DNA of 64,000 bases, from assembly GCA_903995115.1 (NCBI GenBank), contig LR877171.1, forward strand, positions 1 to 64,000, in the 5' to 3' direction. The position numbers were made by a program, and so were the translations under genes. Shown piece by piece: positions 9,992-19,000 of this stretch (the first letter of the stretch is position 1; every line of letters starts with the position of its first letter). The notes beneath the pieces were generated by a model. The model had not been told where the DNA came from and made no database searches. It was given only the letters and a program-made list of their open reading frames with translations. The stretch comes from Angomonas deanei (Eukaryota > Euglenozoa > Kinetoplastea > Trypanosomatida > Trypanosomatidae).

Positions 9992-10761
9992 GCTGTTGTC
10001 TCACACATCCTTCCCCAACAATAATTTTCTTACCTTGTTTATACGGTATACCGAATGGTCTATTCAAGCGCCTTCTCCCTTGCGAGCATCAATCCCTTCC
10101 GCTCTCATCAAAAGGCTCGAATAAAAAAAAAAAAAAAAATCTTACAAAACAAAAACAAAAAAAAAGTAAATGTACGATGATCAATGGACACTGTTGTTGT
10201 TTTTGGGAGGGGAGGTATTCTTTGAAAAATAATAAAAAAAAAAAAACAGCTATGGGGAGCCATGAAATGTACGATGCAAAATAAAATATGTGTTTTCTTA
10301 TCTGGGGCAGAGGACAAGTCCCTATCAACGTTCCTAACACTGCATTGTATTTATCCTAGCGTGGACACGCTCAAACTGCAAAACAAAATTTAAAAAAAAA
10401 AGAGGGCGGTGAAACCCAACTGTTGCGTGAAAAAAAAAAATGGTAGGTACTGTCTCACTTGGGGTGGAGCGCACACCCCTTCATAATAACTTTGCGCATA
10501 TATAAAAACATAAAAAACAAAAAGAAAATGCATTAGGTTGGCGCGGTGCACGTCGCTCTTATGGGTCGTATGCCCTTAATCGGGCAGCTAATCCTTACAT
10601 TCATTGTCGCACTACAGCCGTTCGGACGGCGGGAAGAAATCGTTCCTCCTCTTGCACTGTGACCGCTTCGAGAAAGATCAATGGTTGCTCAACCCTCAAA
10701 TGAACGGGTGACTAGAAGTGCTCCCATGCAGAGAACAGCGACGTCAAACGAAATAGGGCAA
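9992..10761. other. Intergenic, low-complexity A-rich DNA
   Basis: Contains several A(9-16) runs on the plus strand (near 10122, 10228, 10390 and 10430) and no supported gene. It would include the 3' UTR of the leishmanolysin gene. Confidence 0.5.
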
Positions 10762-13086
10762 TTAGTAGTACCTTCCGGAAGAGGATCCTGTTCGCCAGCT
10801 GGAGCTGCTGCTCGATCTGCTGCTCGGTTTGCTGTAAGAGCCGGAGTACGAGCCGGTGTACGAGTCTGAGTAGGAATCGTCAAAGCGGCGGCTGGATGTC
10901 GAGGAGGATCGCGAGGAATGGGATGACTTGCTCTCACCGTAAAGATTGGTGTCGCTGCAGCAACAGCAGCAAATCGCGGAGATGATGATGGCTAGTACCA
11001 CCACTGCTCCGACGATGCCGATAATGAGCCATACCCACCACGGAATACCTTTGCTGACACATTTTGAGCCATCCTCGGACAGTTTGCGGCTACCGTCGCA
11101 CGACGTGCACTTACCGTCATCGGAGGCAGAAACGCAACTCTCAATCTTGCTGACGCATAGTGAACTTTCAGAGGTAATCATATAAGCGTCTTCGCACTGG
11201 GTACACACGCCATTGTTGCACGTCTTACAATTCGGGGTACAGGTGGAGGTGGGGAGCTGACACGTTTTGGAGGTAGAAAGCACGTATGGGTCATTGCAGG
11301 CTTCACAGACACCATTGTTGCACGTCTTGCAATTCGCGGTACAGGTGGAGGTGGGGAGCTGACACGTTTTGGAGGTCGAAAGCACGTACGGGTCATTGCA
11401 GGCTTCGCAGACACCATTGTTGCACGTCTTGCAATTCGCGGTACAGGTGGGGGTGGGGAGCTGACACGTTTTGGAGGTAGAAAGCACGTACGGGTCGTTG
11501 CAAGCTTCACATACACCATTGTTGCATGTCTTGCAATTCGGGTCACACTTGGCGGGGGGAGTCGTAGTCGATTGCACGCACGATTTGCCGTCGCCGGAAG
11601 GTACCAGTGGGTCGTTGCACTTGGTACAAACGTCCCCGTTACACACTTCACAACTTGGAATAGAGCACAGCGTCACGAGGCCATCGGATAATCTGTACGG
11701 GCAAGCTTCAAAAAAGCGCAGGCACTCGTAAGACACGGAATTAACAGTGACACGTTGGCCTTCAGTGCACGACGATCCACCGACGGTGTAGGTCTGCTTC
11801 TCGAAATCGCATTGAACAGGGAGGCAGGCGGCATTCGTCCCGTCATTGTAATTAAAGCAGCGGCTGACCCAATCCGTTTCCGTCGTTTCGCATTGCTTTG
11901 ATGTTTCATAAATCGGGCAGTAATCCATTGCGTAGCCAGACCAGGTACATTTCCCATCGCCAAAGTAGTTAAACCTGCTGTCCGTGCACGAGCTGGACCG
12001 TGTTTCGCCGGAACCCACCGCTGAAAAATCAGCCGTGCAGCGTGTGGCGCCTGCTGTAACGGCGAAAAACTGACCATATTTTGTTTTTCCGCTGGTGATG
12101 CACGCCTCATTCAGAAATGAGCAACCGGCATGGTAGCCGAAGGGCAGAGTCTCCGCTTGTGCGTAGTTGGGCAAATAGTAGCCTGTGTCCTCCATAGCCG
12201 CCAGCGTCATGTGAGAAATGAAATCGACCGCGGTGGAACTGGCGTACATGACATCGTAAAGAGACGTCCTCCCCATCCAGTGAATACCTCTGTCCGTTTC
12301 CAGCGCCTGGATGTTGTTACATCCATAGTGATCTTTGGCATGCTTTAGGACTGCTTGGCCGCTCAGGGCATCAAGGTTCGGCACACCTCGAATAGTAGTT
12401 TTGATCGGGCCGCCGTCGCCAAACCCCATGGCGTGAAGAAACTCGTGAAAGATAACACGTACTGCTCGGACCGATCGCTCCGCCGTGCTCGGTGCGACGT
12501 TGACAATGCCCACCAAACGCCTCGTGTCGTGCACCACACAAGTCAGGGCCGACGCGGCGACACCCACGGGTACGGGGGAGGCGGAAACCAACATGATGAA
12601 ATCGTGATCCGTTTTCGCCGCAATATCCCCAGACGCGGTGTAGAAGGGGGAGCACCCACCTAGTTCTTCTGCCGTTACGCCCAAATTTCCAAGAGTGAGG
12701 GCATTCAACTTTGTGGCGAGAAGTGCGGTCGCCTTTGGAAATAAGTACTCTGTAATGATCTTACGCTTCTCATCGGTTAATATGTCGGCTTCCGTGCAGG
12801 CGACCGACCTCCCGTACATGTCTGTTACGGATTGAGTGGCTGAGGTGCAGTACTTGGTTGGGTCGCTTAGTTGGTCAAATCCAACTTTTATTCTCACTGG
12901 TCGATAGCCAGAAGAATCCCTCGCGCTGCGTTCCTGTGGTTGTTGCAAATTGGCAGCTCTGTTATATATACCGCCGCTCTGCATTTGCTTAAGGAGGCGC
13001 TCTTCATGATTGCATTCGTGACTCAGAGCTGACAGTGCGCAAAGCAAGAAAAGGGCAAGTGTTGCCAAGGAAAAGCCACGAAGCAT
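10762..13086 (-). CDS. Leishmanolysin (GP63, peptidase M8) with cysteine-rich repeats and a transmembrane anchor
   Basis: A 774-residue zinc metalloprotease expected at the cell surface. I start it at the ATG giving MLRGFSLATLALFLLCALSA, a clear signal peptide; the frame stays open upstream but without a better start. The zinc site is HEFLH at residues 214-218, the third His ligand is in GIHW at about 269, and the Met-turn is YDVM at 277-280, as in metzincins. After the M8 domain come four units of about 34 residues with CKTCNNGVCEAC, like the CxxC modules of Giardia-type surface proteins. A transmembrane helix follows (about 681-704) ending in five cysteines, then a 64-residue Ser-rich cytoplasmic tail. 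Classical Leishmania GP63 is GPI-anchored and lacks these repeats. A T-rich tract on the coding strand just upstream suits a trans-splice acceptor. Confidence 0.92.
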   Translation of the reverse strand: MLRGFSLATLALFLLCALSALSHECNHEERLLKQMQSGGIYNRAANLQQPQERSARDSSGYRPVRIKVGFDQLSDPTKYCTSATQSVTDMYGRSVACTEADILTDEKRKIITEYLFPKATALLATKLNALTLGNLGVTAEELGGCSPFYTASGDIAAKTDHDFIMLVSASPVPVGVAASALTCVVHDTRRLVGIVNVAPSTAERSVRAVRVIFHEFLHAMGFGDGGPIKTTIRGVPNLDALSGQAVLKHAKDHYGCNNIQALETDRGIHWMGRTSLYDVMYASSTAVDFISHMTLAAMEDTGYYLPNYAQAETLPFGYHAGCSFLNEACITSGKTKYGQFFAVTAGATRCTADFSAVGSGETRSSSCTDSRFNYFGDGKCTWSGYAMDYCPIYETSKQCETTETDWVSRCFNYNDGTNAACLPVQCDFEKQTYTVGGSSCTEGQRVTVNSVSYECLRFFEACPYRLSDGLVTLCSIPSCEVCNGDVCTKCNDPLVPSGDGKSCVQSTTTPPAKCDPNCKTCNNGVCEACNDPYVLSTSKTCQLPTPTCTANCKTCNNGVCEACNDPYVLSTSKTCQLPTSTCTANCKTCNNGVCEACNDPYVLSTSKTCQLPTSTCTPNCKTCNNGVCTQCEDAYMITSESSLCVSKIESCVSASDDGKCTSCDGSRKLSEDGSKCVSKGIPWWVWLIIGIVGAVVVLAIIISAICCCCCSDTNLYGESKSSHSSRSSSTSSRRFDDSYSDSYTGSYSGSYSKPSSRSSSSSSWRTGSSSGRYY
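11160..11560 (-). repeat. Tandem 34-codon cysteine-rich repeats in the leishmanolysin gene
   Basis: Four in-frame units of about 102 bp encoding CxxNCKTCNNGVC followed by a CNDPYVLSTSKTC segment. The middle units are almost identical in DNA, and the last (C-terminal) unit is more diverged. This suggests recent unequal exchange inside the gene. Confidence 0.85.
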
Positions 13087-13134
13087 GGTGACACAAAAAC
13101 AGCAATGTACCCAAAACCAATAATAATAGCAAAA

Positions 13135-13172
13135 CTCACAGGGGCAAAACAAAATGCAAAAAAAAAAAAAAA
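13135..13172 (-). promoter_or_regulatory. Putative trans-splice acceptor for the leishmanolysin mRNA
   Basis: On the minus strand a 15-base T run is followed by T/G/C-rich sequence and CCCCTGTGAG, about 50 nt before the ATG at 13086. A polypyrimidine tract plus AG is the kinetoplastid spliced-leader acceptor pattern. Inferred from pattern only. Confidence 0.45.
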
Positions 13173-13353
13173 TTAAAAGCTCTAACGAAACAAAAAATAT
13201 CTAGCCATTAGGAAAGACAGGGGACAGGATGAGGAAAAATATTGCAAAGAATGTAGTAAACAAGCACGTATTCCGAGACCGTGCGGCCCCTAACCACAAC
13301 AGCCCCATCGCGAGCAACCAAACAGGAAACACAACTCAAATAAATAAACAAAA

Positions 13354-13362
13354 ATATCTATA
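13354..13362 (-). promoter_or_regulatory. Histone 3' motif TATAGATAT (H2A copy 1)
   Basis: Coding-strand 9-mer beginning 19 nt past the H2A stop. Present after all H2A 3' halves. Confidence 0.65.
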
Positions 13363-13380
13363 AAAATGCGCTCAGCGTGC

Positions 13381-14615
13381 TTAGGCGCTGGGGGTGGACT
13401 TCTTGGCGCGCTTGGAGCTCTTCTTGTGCTTCTTGGCGACGGCCTTGCTCACGGTCGGCACCACGCCGCCCTTGGAGATGGTCACGTTCTGGAGCAGCTT
13501 GCTGAGGTCGTCGTCGTGGCGGACGGCGAGGGTGAGGGTGCGGGGCGTCAGGCGGCGCACCTTCTTGCCGCTTTGCGTCGCGGCCTTCACGGAAAGCTCA
13601 AGTACTTCCGCAACCACGTATTCCTCGTAAATGGAGCCAAAAAGATGGCAATTTTAATATACAGAAAAAATAAACGACGTTGCGGGTAATTGAGCAAACC
13701 GAAAAGCGATAGCCACCACATACGGAGCCAAAATCCGTCCCACCTAGCACGTTTTATAGATATAAAAAAAAAAACGAAAATAAGCCAAAGAAGTTACACT
13801 GGAGATATACAAAGACAGGTAACTAAGGGGGAGTGATCATGCTAATTGTCCAACTGGATGAATATAATACCATTCAGATACAAACAATTCAGCGGCTTCC
13901 GAAAAGAAGCAAAAAGAAAAGCGCTGCTTCTTAATATATGCGGATGGGTAACGAAGGTACTCGCGCAACAAGCTAGTAGAGTCTGTGCTCGTGGAACCTC
14001 AACGGGAACCACGCAGACTGGTACTAGGGCTGAGTATATTGGCAAAGAGAACAAGAGTATAGACGACTCCTGTAGGGCACAAATACCAGCGGATTTGGGG
14101 GACTTAAGAAGCAGAAGGCTGCCTCTACATCGGGAAAGAGGGTGATCATGAATAGACATGTCACCAACTAGTAGGGTCTGGACTCGCAGATCTGTGCCCG
14201 CGAAGACAACTACTAGGACTAAAGCATTATGGTTTACAAATTCCAGGAGATTTCGATACACACTATGACCAAGCTCCGAAAGTACCTTATCATAGCATCT
14301 GGTAGGCCAAGATATTGTAGTGTCGCGATCCAAATGATGCGACAGGGATCCGAATAATTAAGTCAGTATCCAGTTGATCTGACAATCGGGAGTATATAAT
14401 ACTAATCAGCTCACTACCAGTATGGTAAAGCGGTCCAGGAATGATTCGAGTACCGCAGCGAGGTAGGTGGCGCCAGAGGCACTCACGCGGCGGGCGTACT
14501 GTCCGCGGCGGAGGAGAGAGCCCACGCGGCCGATGGGGAAGATCAGACCGGCCTTGGCGGACTTGGAGCTGCCAGACTTGCGGGAAGCCTTCTTAGCGGA
14601 GCGGGGAGTGGCCAT
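13381..14615 (-). pseudogene. Histone H2A gene interrupted by insertion C (copy 1)
   Basis: Codons 1-57 (14448-14615) and 57-136 plus stop (13381-13623) match the uninterrupted H2A, but 824 bp lie between them, after the GAA codon of [12 protein letters not shown]. Read through, the frame adds [12 protein letters not shown] and stops. The insertion has no GT at its start, so a normal intron is unlikely and the gene is probably broken unless the insert is removed from RNA by other means. This is the last gene of the array before leishmanolysin. Confidence 0.8.
13624..14443 (-). mobile_element. Non-autonomous insertion C (820 bp) in H2A, copy 1
   Basis: Flanked by a 4-bp ATTC duplication (13620-13623 and 14444-14447). 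The orientation is set by its minus-strand 3' end, about 32 bases (ATTGCCATCTTTTTGGCTCC, then ATTTACGAG), which is shared with the 3' end of LINE B at the same H2A site. It encodes no recognisable protein. A minus-strand open frame at 13842-14333 contains two diverged copies of a segment around QTLLVGDMS / QTLLACCAS, so C holds an internal old duplication. An A run follows TATAGATAT on the plus strand near 13760. It is probably a SINE-like partner of B. Confidence 0.75.
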
Positions 14616-14929
14616 TTGAAAGTTAGAAAAGGGTGTGCTGGAAAAGTGTAAACTAACCAAGTGAGAGAAAGAAAGAAAAGAAGAAAAAAAAATTGAAGTG
14701 GTGCGTGCATGCCACCCCCGGCATCTACAGGAGATGTCGAGGAGCCTGCCACACGCTGGCTGGGGTGAGCATGAGCGTGTGGGGAGGGCTATGGGTTTTG
14801 TGGCGTGTAGCGCGCATCACTTTCCCGGGGGCGGAACAGGTTCTCATCGTGTTGCTCGGTGGGGCAACGGCACATGGTCGGAAAGAGAATTCAAAAAATC
14901 ACAACATGAAACAAGAGAAAGAAAATGAA

Positions 14930-14938
14930 ATATCTATA
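14930..14938 (-). promoter_or_regulatory. Histone 3' motif TATAGATAT (H2B copy 1)
   Basis: Begins 20 nt past the H2B stop. The same spacing is seen after every H2B. Confidence 0.65.
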
Positions 14939-14958
14939 AATGTTTGTGGGCGCGCGGT

Positions 14959-15300
14959 TTAGCGGGTGGCGGCGTTGAGTGCCTTGCTGGCCTCGGCGAT
15001 GCCGTGGCGGCACAATTCGGCGGGGAGCACCACACGGATGGCGGTCTGCACGGCGCGGGCATCGAGCGTGCGCTTCTTGTTGGCGCGGACGATGGAGGCG
15101 GCCTCCGTGGCAACGCGCTCGAACACGTCGTTCACAAAGGAGTTGAGCACCTTCACGGTGCGGCCGGAGAGCGACATCTGCTTGTTGAGGGCCTTGAGAG
15201 ATCGGGAAATGTAAATGTTCCAGCTGCGGTGGGGCTTGCGGTTGGAGCGCTTGCCAGCCTTCTTGCCAGCGCGGCGGGGAGCGGACTTGGGAGTGGCCAT
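14959..15300 (-). CDS. H2B: Histone H2B (copy 1)
   Basis: A 113-residue kinetoplastid-type H2B starting [17 protein letters not shown]. The basic N-tail (1-24) is followed by the histone fold (about 25-110) with [25 protein letters not shown], close to trypanosomatid H2B. It pairs with H2A in the nucleosome. This copy lies just downstream of LINE A1 and is the full H2B regenerated by the 633-bp duplication. The 9-mer at 14930-14938 follows the stop by 20 nt. Confidence 0.96.
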   Translation of the reverse strand: MATPKSAPRRAGKKAGKRSNRKPHRSWNIYISRSLKALNKQMSLSGRTVKVLNSFVNDVFERVATEAASIVRANKKRTLDARAVQTAIRVVLPAELCRHGIAEASKALNAATR

Positions 15301-15483
15301 TTTTGGGGGGGTGATGAAGAGTAGTGTGGTAGCGAAAGAACTAGGGTGGTGGGGAGGCGAGAGAGACAGAAGTGTGGTGGTCGTCGTGCTTGCATCAAGG
15401 TGCGCGCCGTCGTGCGTTGAGACCTGAGTGAGGCCCGGGGCGGGAAGGAAATTCACAACATAAATAAAATAATAAAACAATAT

Positions 15484-15492
15484 ATATCTATA
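15484..15492 (-). promoter_or_regulatory. Histone 3' motif TATAGATAT (H4 fragment 1)
   Basis: Begins 23 nt past the H4 stop, within a longer alternating AT run. The same motif follows the intact H4 genes. Confidence 0.65.
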
Positions 15493-15515
15493 TGAGAGTG
15501 CACACGGGCGTGCGC

Positions 15516-15673
15516 TTACGCATAACCGTAGAGGATCTGGCCCTTCTTGCGCAGAGCGGACACAATGTCGGACGCCTTGACCGTCTTCGCGCGGCTGTAT
15601 TCCGTATAAGAGGTGGCAGTGCGGACGACATCCTCGACGTAGCTCTTGAGAACACGACGGACTTCTTCGTAGA
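15516..15673 (-). pseudogene. Histone H4, 3' fragment at the LINE A1 junction
   Basis: The last 52 codons of H4 (from [11 protein letters not shown] to GQILYGYA and stop) with no 5' part. Upstream in the coding direction the sequence switches to the 3' end of A1 (ATATAT then CTACGAAG). It is a by-product of the long target duplication; the intact H4 sits at 23705-24004. Confidence 0.9.
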
Positions 15674-15888
15674 TATATGTGATACCGTGTACTGCGGTAC
15701 CTGCCTACCATGTCTAATGGTGGTTAGTACACCCTCGCTCTCCCGGTGGACTGAAAATTTTTTTTTTTTTTTGCTTTTCTAGTACATCACGTCTTGTTCG
15801 GTTTCTCCTATTCTGCAACGCTTCCTTCCACATCACGCGCACTACCCACTGCTCCCATTCAGATATATATACTTTTCTTTCCCAGTTT

Positions 15889-15925
<37 letters not shown>

Positions 15926-15975
15926 CAATATTACGTTATAAAGGTATTTGGATCGTTAGTGTTAGTTAAGTAATT

Positions 15976-16014
<39 letters not shown>

Positions 16015-16051
16015 ATATCACCCGTTTCAATTTCTTTTCGCATAATCGTCG

Positions 16052-19000
16052 TCACGTATAGGGAACACCGTCCAGACGGCGGACGAGTCTGTGGTGGCAA
16101 AAGCGTACTGCCCATAGTACGGCTAATACCGGTTTCTTCCACAGATCCACCACTGTCACCTGCCTTTCCTGACCCTCCTTCGTCGCAAGGAAGACAGGAC
16201 ACGCGAACATGTGTCGCACGGCTGACTGTATCCGAGGGTCCGCTTTCGCCATGGATTCGCGTCCAATCGGGGCGCCACACCGGATACATCTTTCCACCAC
16301 GTGGGAAAAGCCGCCAGCCAAGGGGCATGCTCCCACACGGAGGCGAAGGAGGTCCCGGTGCTCTCGGGGACGCAAACGGAGCGAGGAGATGTCTCGACTG
16401 GGGCCAGTAATGCCAACACTGCCCCTTATCGAGTCCGTCACCACATCATACTCCTCCTTCAGGCCATTCAAACAGAAACGGCCAACATCCCCCAACCACC
16501 GGGGGATGGTCGCCTGCTCAGAGCAGGCCGCGCGCGCCAGTGAGTCCACCGTGGGGTTTTGGCCCTCCCCACCCACGTGTGAAAACACAAAGACTAGGCG
16601 GATTTCAGCCGACGGTAAGGCCGCGAAGGTTGCCCAAATCTGCGCCCCTTCGGCATCCCGCTGGTGAAACGGGCCCGCTCGAAGGGCTTCCAACACCGCA
16701 AGGGAGTCGGTGGCTATCCGCAATGGCAGCCGCTGTACTTCCTCCGGTTGAGTGGCCAGCCATTCCGCCGTCGCGGTCAGGCCACCAAAAAGAGCCGCCC
16801 GCTCTACCGAATAGCTGCATGCCGGTCCCAACGAGAGAGAGCCGTGTAAGACAGGTCCCTCCGTCGAGTGGTAGAGGAGATAGGCTCCCCCGGACTCTTC
16901 TGAGCCAATCACCGACCCATCGGTCCACAACGTAACCCCGACATCGGGGGAGGAGCGCTGCAATTGCCGCGCATTAAAGGCGGCCAGCTGAACCGGGGTT
17001 GTCTTTGACTTGACCATGCGGCGACCATCGTCATATTGAAGGTCCATCCAGAAGCGGACTCTGGAGAGGGCCGAGATCACGCGCGAGAGCGGAGTGTCGT
17101 CAAAGAGGGCCCGGGAGGAGAGGACGGCGTCCGGCCGTGCTTGGAGCCACTCGAAATGGGAGTCGCGCCAGCAGTGGGAGGCCTTCACCAAATACTCCTG
17201 TTGAAGCACCAGGTGGTGTCCCATGTACAGCGGCAGGTCCTTCGGCGTATTGGGGGGAAGCAACAGAAGGTTCTTCTGTGGGACCGCACATCGGCTGCCC
17301 GTCGCCGAGGCCACCGAGAGCACAATGCTCAGCCGGAGGATCTGCGCTTTCGCATAATAATCCAATGGCCGCAAGCCCGCTTCCGCCAACATCACTTCAC
17401 GACGTGGGTTAAAGATGGTACCCGTGATGATTTTGGCCATGTGAGCCCAAGCTTGTTCCAAGAGGTGATGGACGCGTTGGGCCGCCGTGGCCCAGAAACC
17501 GCCAAGACAATACCGGAGGCGTGACCCAACCAAGGAGAGGATAATCATGCGAGCAATGCCGGGCCCCATCGAAGGGGAGGCAGTCTCCAATTGCGTGAGG
17601 CGCTCCGAGCACAGGGCCACCACCTGTTCCGCATGGTCGGAGAAGGTGAGGCGGGGATCTACCAGAACCCCGAGGATCGACAGAGGGGGCGTCGGTGCCC
17701 CCGTCACCGGGAGGGGGGCGATGGTGATGGAACGGTCCACGGTCAGCGGTAGGCGGACCGGGCGGGTGGGGTATTTTGCCGAGGAATGGCGCGACGTCAC
17801 CCACATGCCCTGTGTCTTTGGGGAGACCTCAATCCCCATTTGGGCACCCCACCGGGAGATGACCGACAGTGTCTCTTGGGCGGCCGCTAGTGTACTAGCT
17901 GGCGTCACTCCACTGACCCAAAAGGTAAGGTCATCTGCATACGCCGCAAATCCCAGCATAGGGGCTGCATACGCATTACGCGGGAGGAGTGGATCGACAA
18001 AGTGTTCCTGTTCTCCGTCCGCGAACCGCAGGGCAGCGCTGTGTTGTAGTAACCGTTCGCGGAGTAGGTTTTGCCCCTTGAGATACGAGGAGAGGCTGGA
18101 CTGGGTCCGGAGGGCCTCTAGTTGAACGTACCCGGGGAGTTTATGCTGGTCCAACAACTTTCGGAGAGTGTCGAGTTGTGTAAGGAGTCCTTCCATGGCC
18201 AACGCCCACAGGAGAGGGCCTAGCACCGAGCCCTGAGGACAACCCACTTCGTATCCATGGCTTTTGGAGAACCGACCAGCGATAAACACCTGCATGCGGC
18301 GGCCTTTGAGGAAAGCCACCACCCATTGAATCAGTTCCTGAGGTGCCCCTCGTTGACGAAGGACGAGCTCCACTACCTCCGGCATGACTCGGCAGAAGGC
18401 ATCTGTAAAGTCCACCGCCACACACAGCGTACAATGGCGAGCTTTATGATTTTCCGGGCTCCCCAGCGGCCCTGTCGGACCAGAAAAACGTAAGCGACCC
18501 TGTTCCACCAGGCTACTGACAATGTGTGCCATAGCGGTTTCCGCAGAAAGACCAGGGCGAAAGCCAAACTGAAGCGGGTGAAGCGGCTGTTTGGCATGGT
18601 GGAGCGCATGAAGGAGGCGATCCCGGATGATGTGCTCCATGACGCGGCACTCCAATGCGGTGACTGCTACCGGACGGTAGGACGAAAGGTCCGTCCGGGG
18701 CTTCGGAGCACCCTTGTAAATAGGGATGACCTGGGCGTAGCGCCACTTGTGAGGGAGCTGAGACCTCTGCAGGGAGACGTCAAAGACCTGTCGGAGAAGC
18801 TCCAAACCTTCGGGGGGTAGTTCCGCCAGGAACACCGGAATGAGACCAGAGGGGTCCGGGGCCTGGGAGCGACGGAGTCGCCGGACCGCCCCGGCCACCT
18901 CCGCCAGCGTGACCGGGAGGTGCTGCATGACCGTTGGAACGGAGAGCTGGGCAATGGCTGCCAAGCACTCACTCAGGTATTTCTGGGTGGCAGGAGAAGT

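Larger units (their letters stand above)
15041..15673. repeat. 633-bp target duplication, left copy (LINE A1)
   Basis: Runs from inside H2B (codon 87) through the spacer to inside H4. Exactly the same span and length recur at 23230-23862 on the other side of A1. This is far longer than the usual 5-20 bp of LINE insertions. Confidence 0.85.

Noticed and set aside
11160-11560. CRISPR-like spaced repeats
   Set aside because: The units are contiguous in-frame protein repeats of the leishmanolysin gene, with no variable spacers.
13842-14333. 163-codon open frame inside insertion C as a gene
   Set aside because: It starts at TTG, has no recognisable domain and contains an internal decayed duplication. 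It recurs unchanged only because the copies of C are nearly identical.
13624-14447. Insertion C as an ordinary spliceosomal intron of H2A
   Set aside because: The insert does not begin with GT on the coding strand and is bounded by a 4-bp duplication. Using the nearest GT (at GGTAGTGAGC) and the terminal AG would be in frame but would add ten residues inside the central H2A helix. Two H2A copies lack it entirely.
13624-14447. Insertion C as a group I or group II self-splicing intron
   Set aside because: A U before and a G at the end of the insert fit group I only weakly. I could not find convincing conserved core segments, and the length duplication and shared LINE B tail fit a mobile insertion better.
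14944-15324. Plus-strand open frames opposite every histone gene
   Set aside because: They mirror GC-rich histone coding DNA, share no known domain and repeat in every unit. Shadows of the minus-strand genes.
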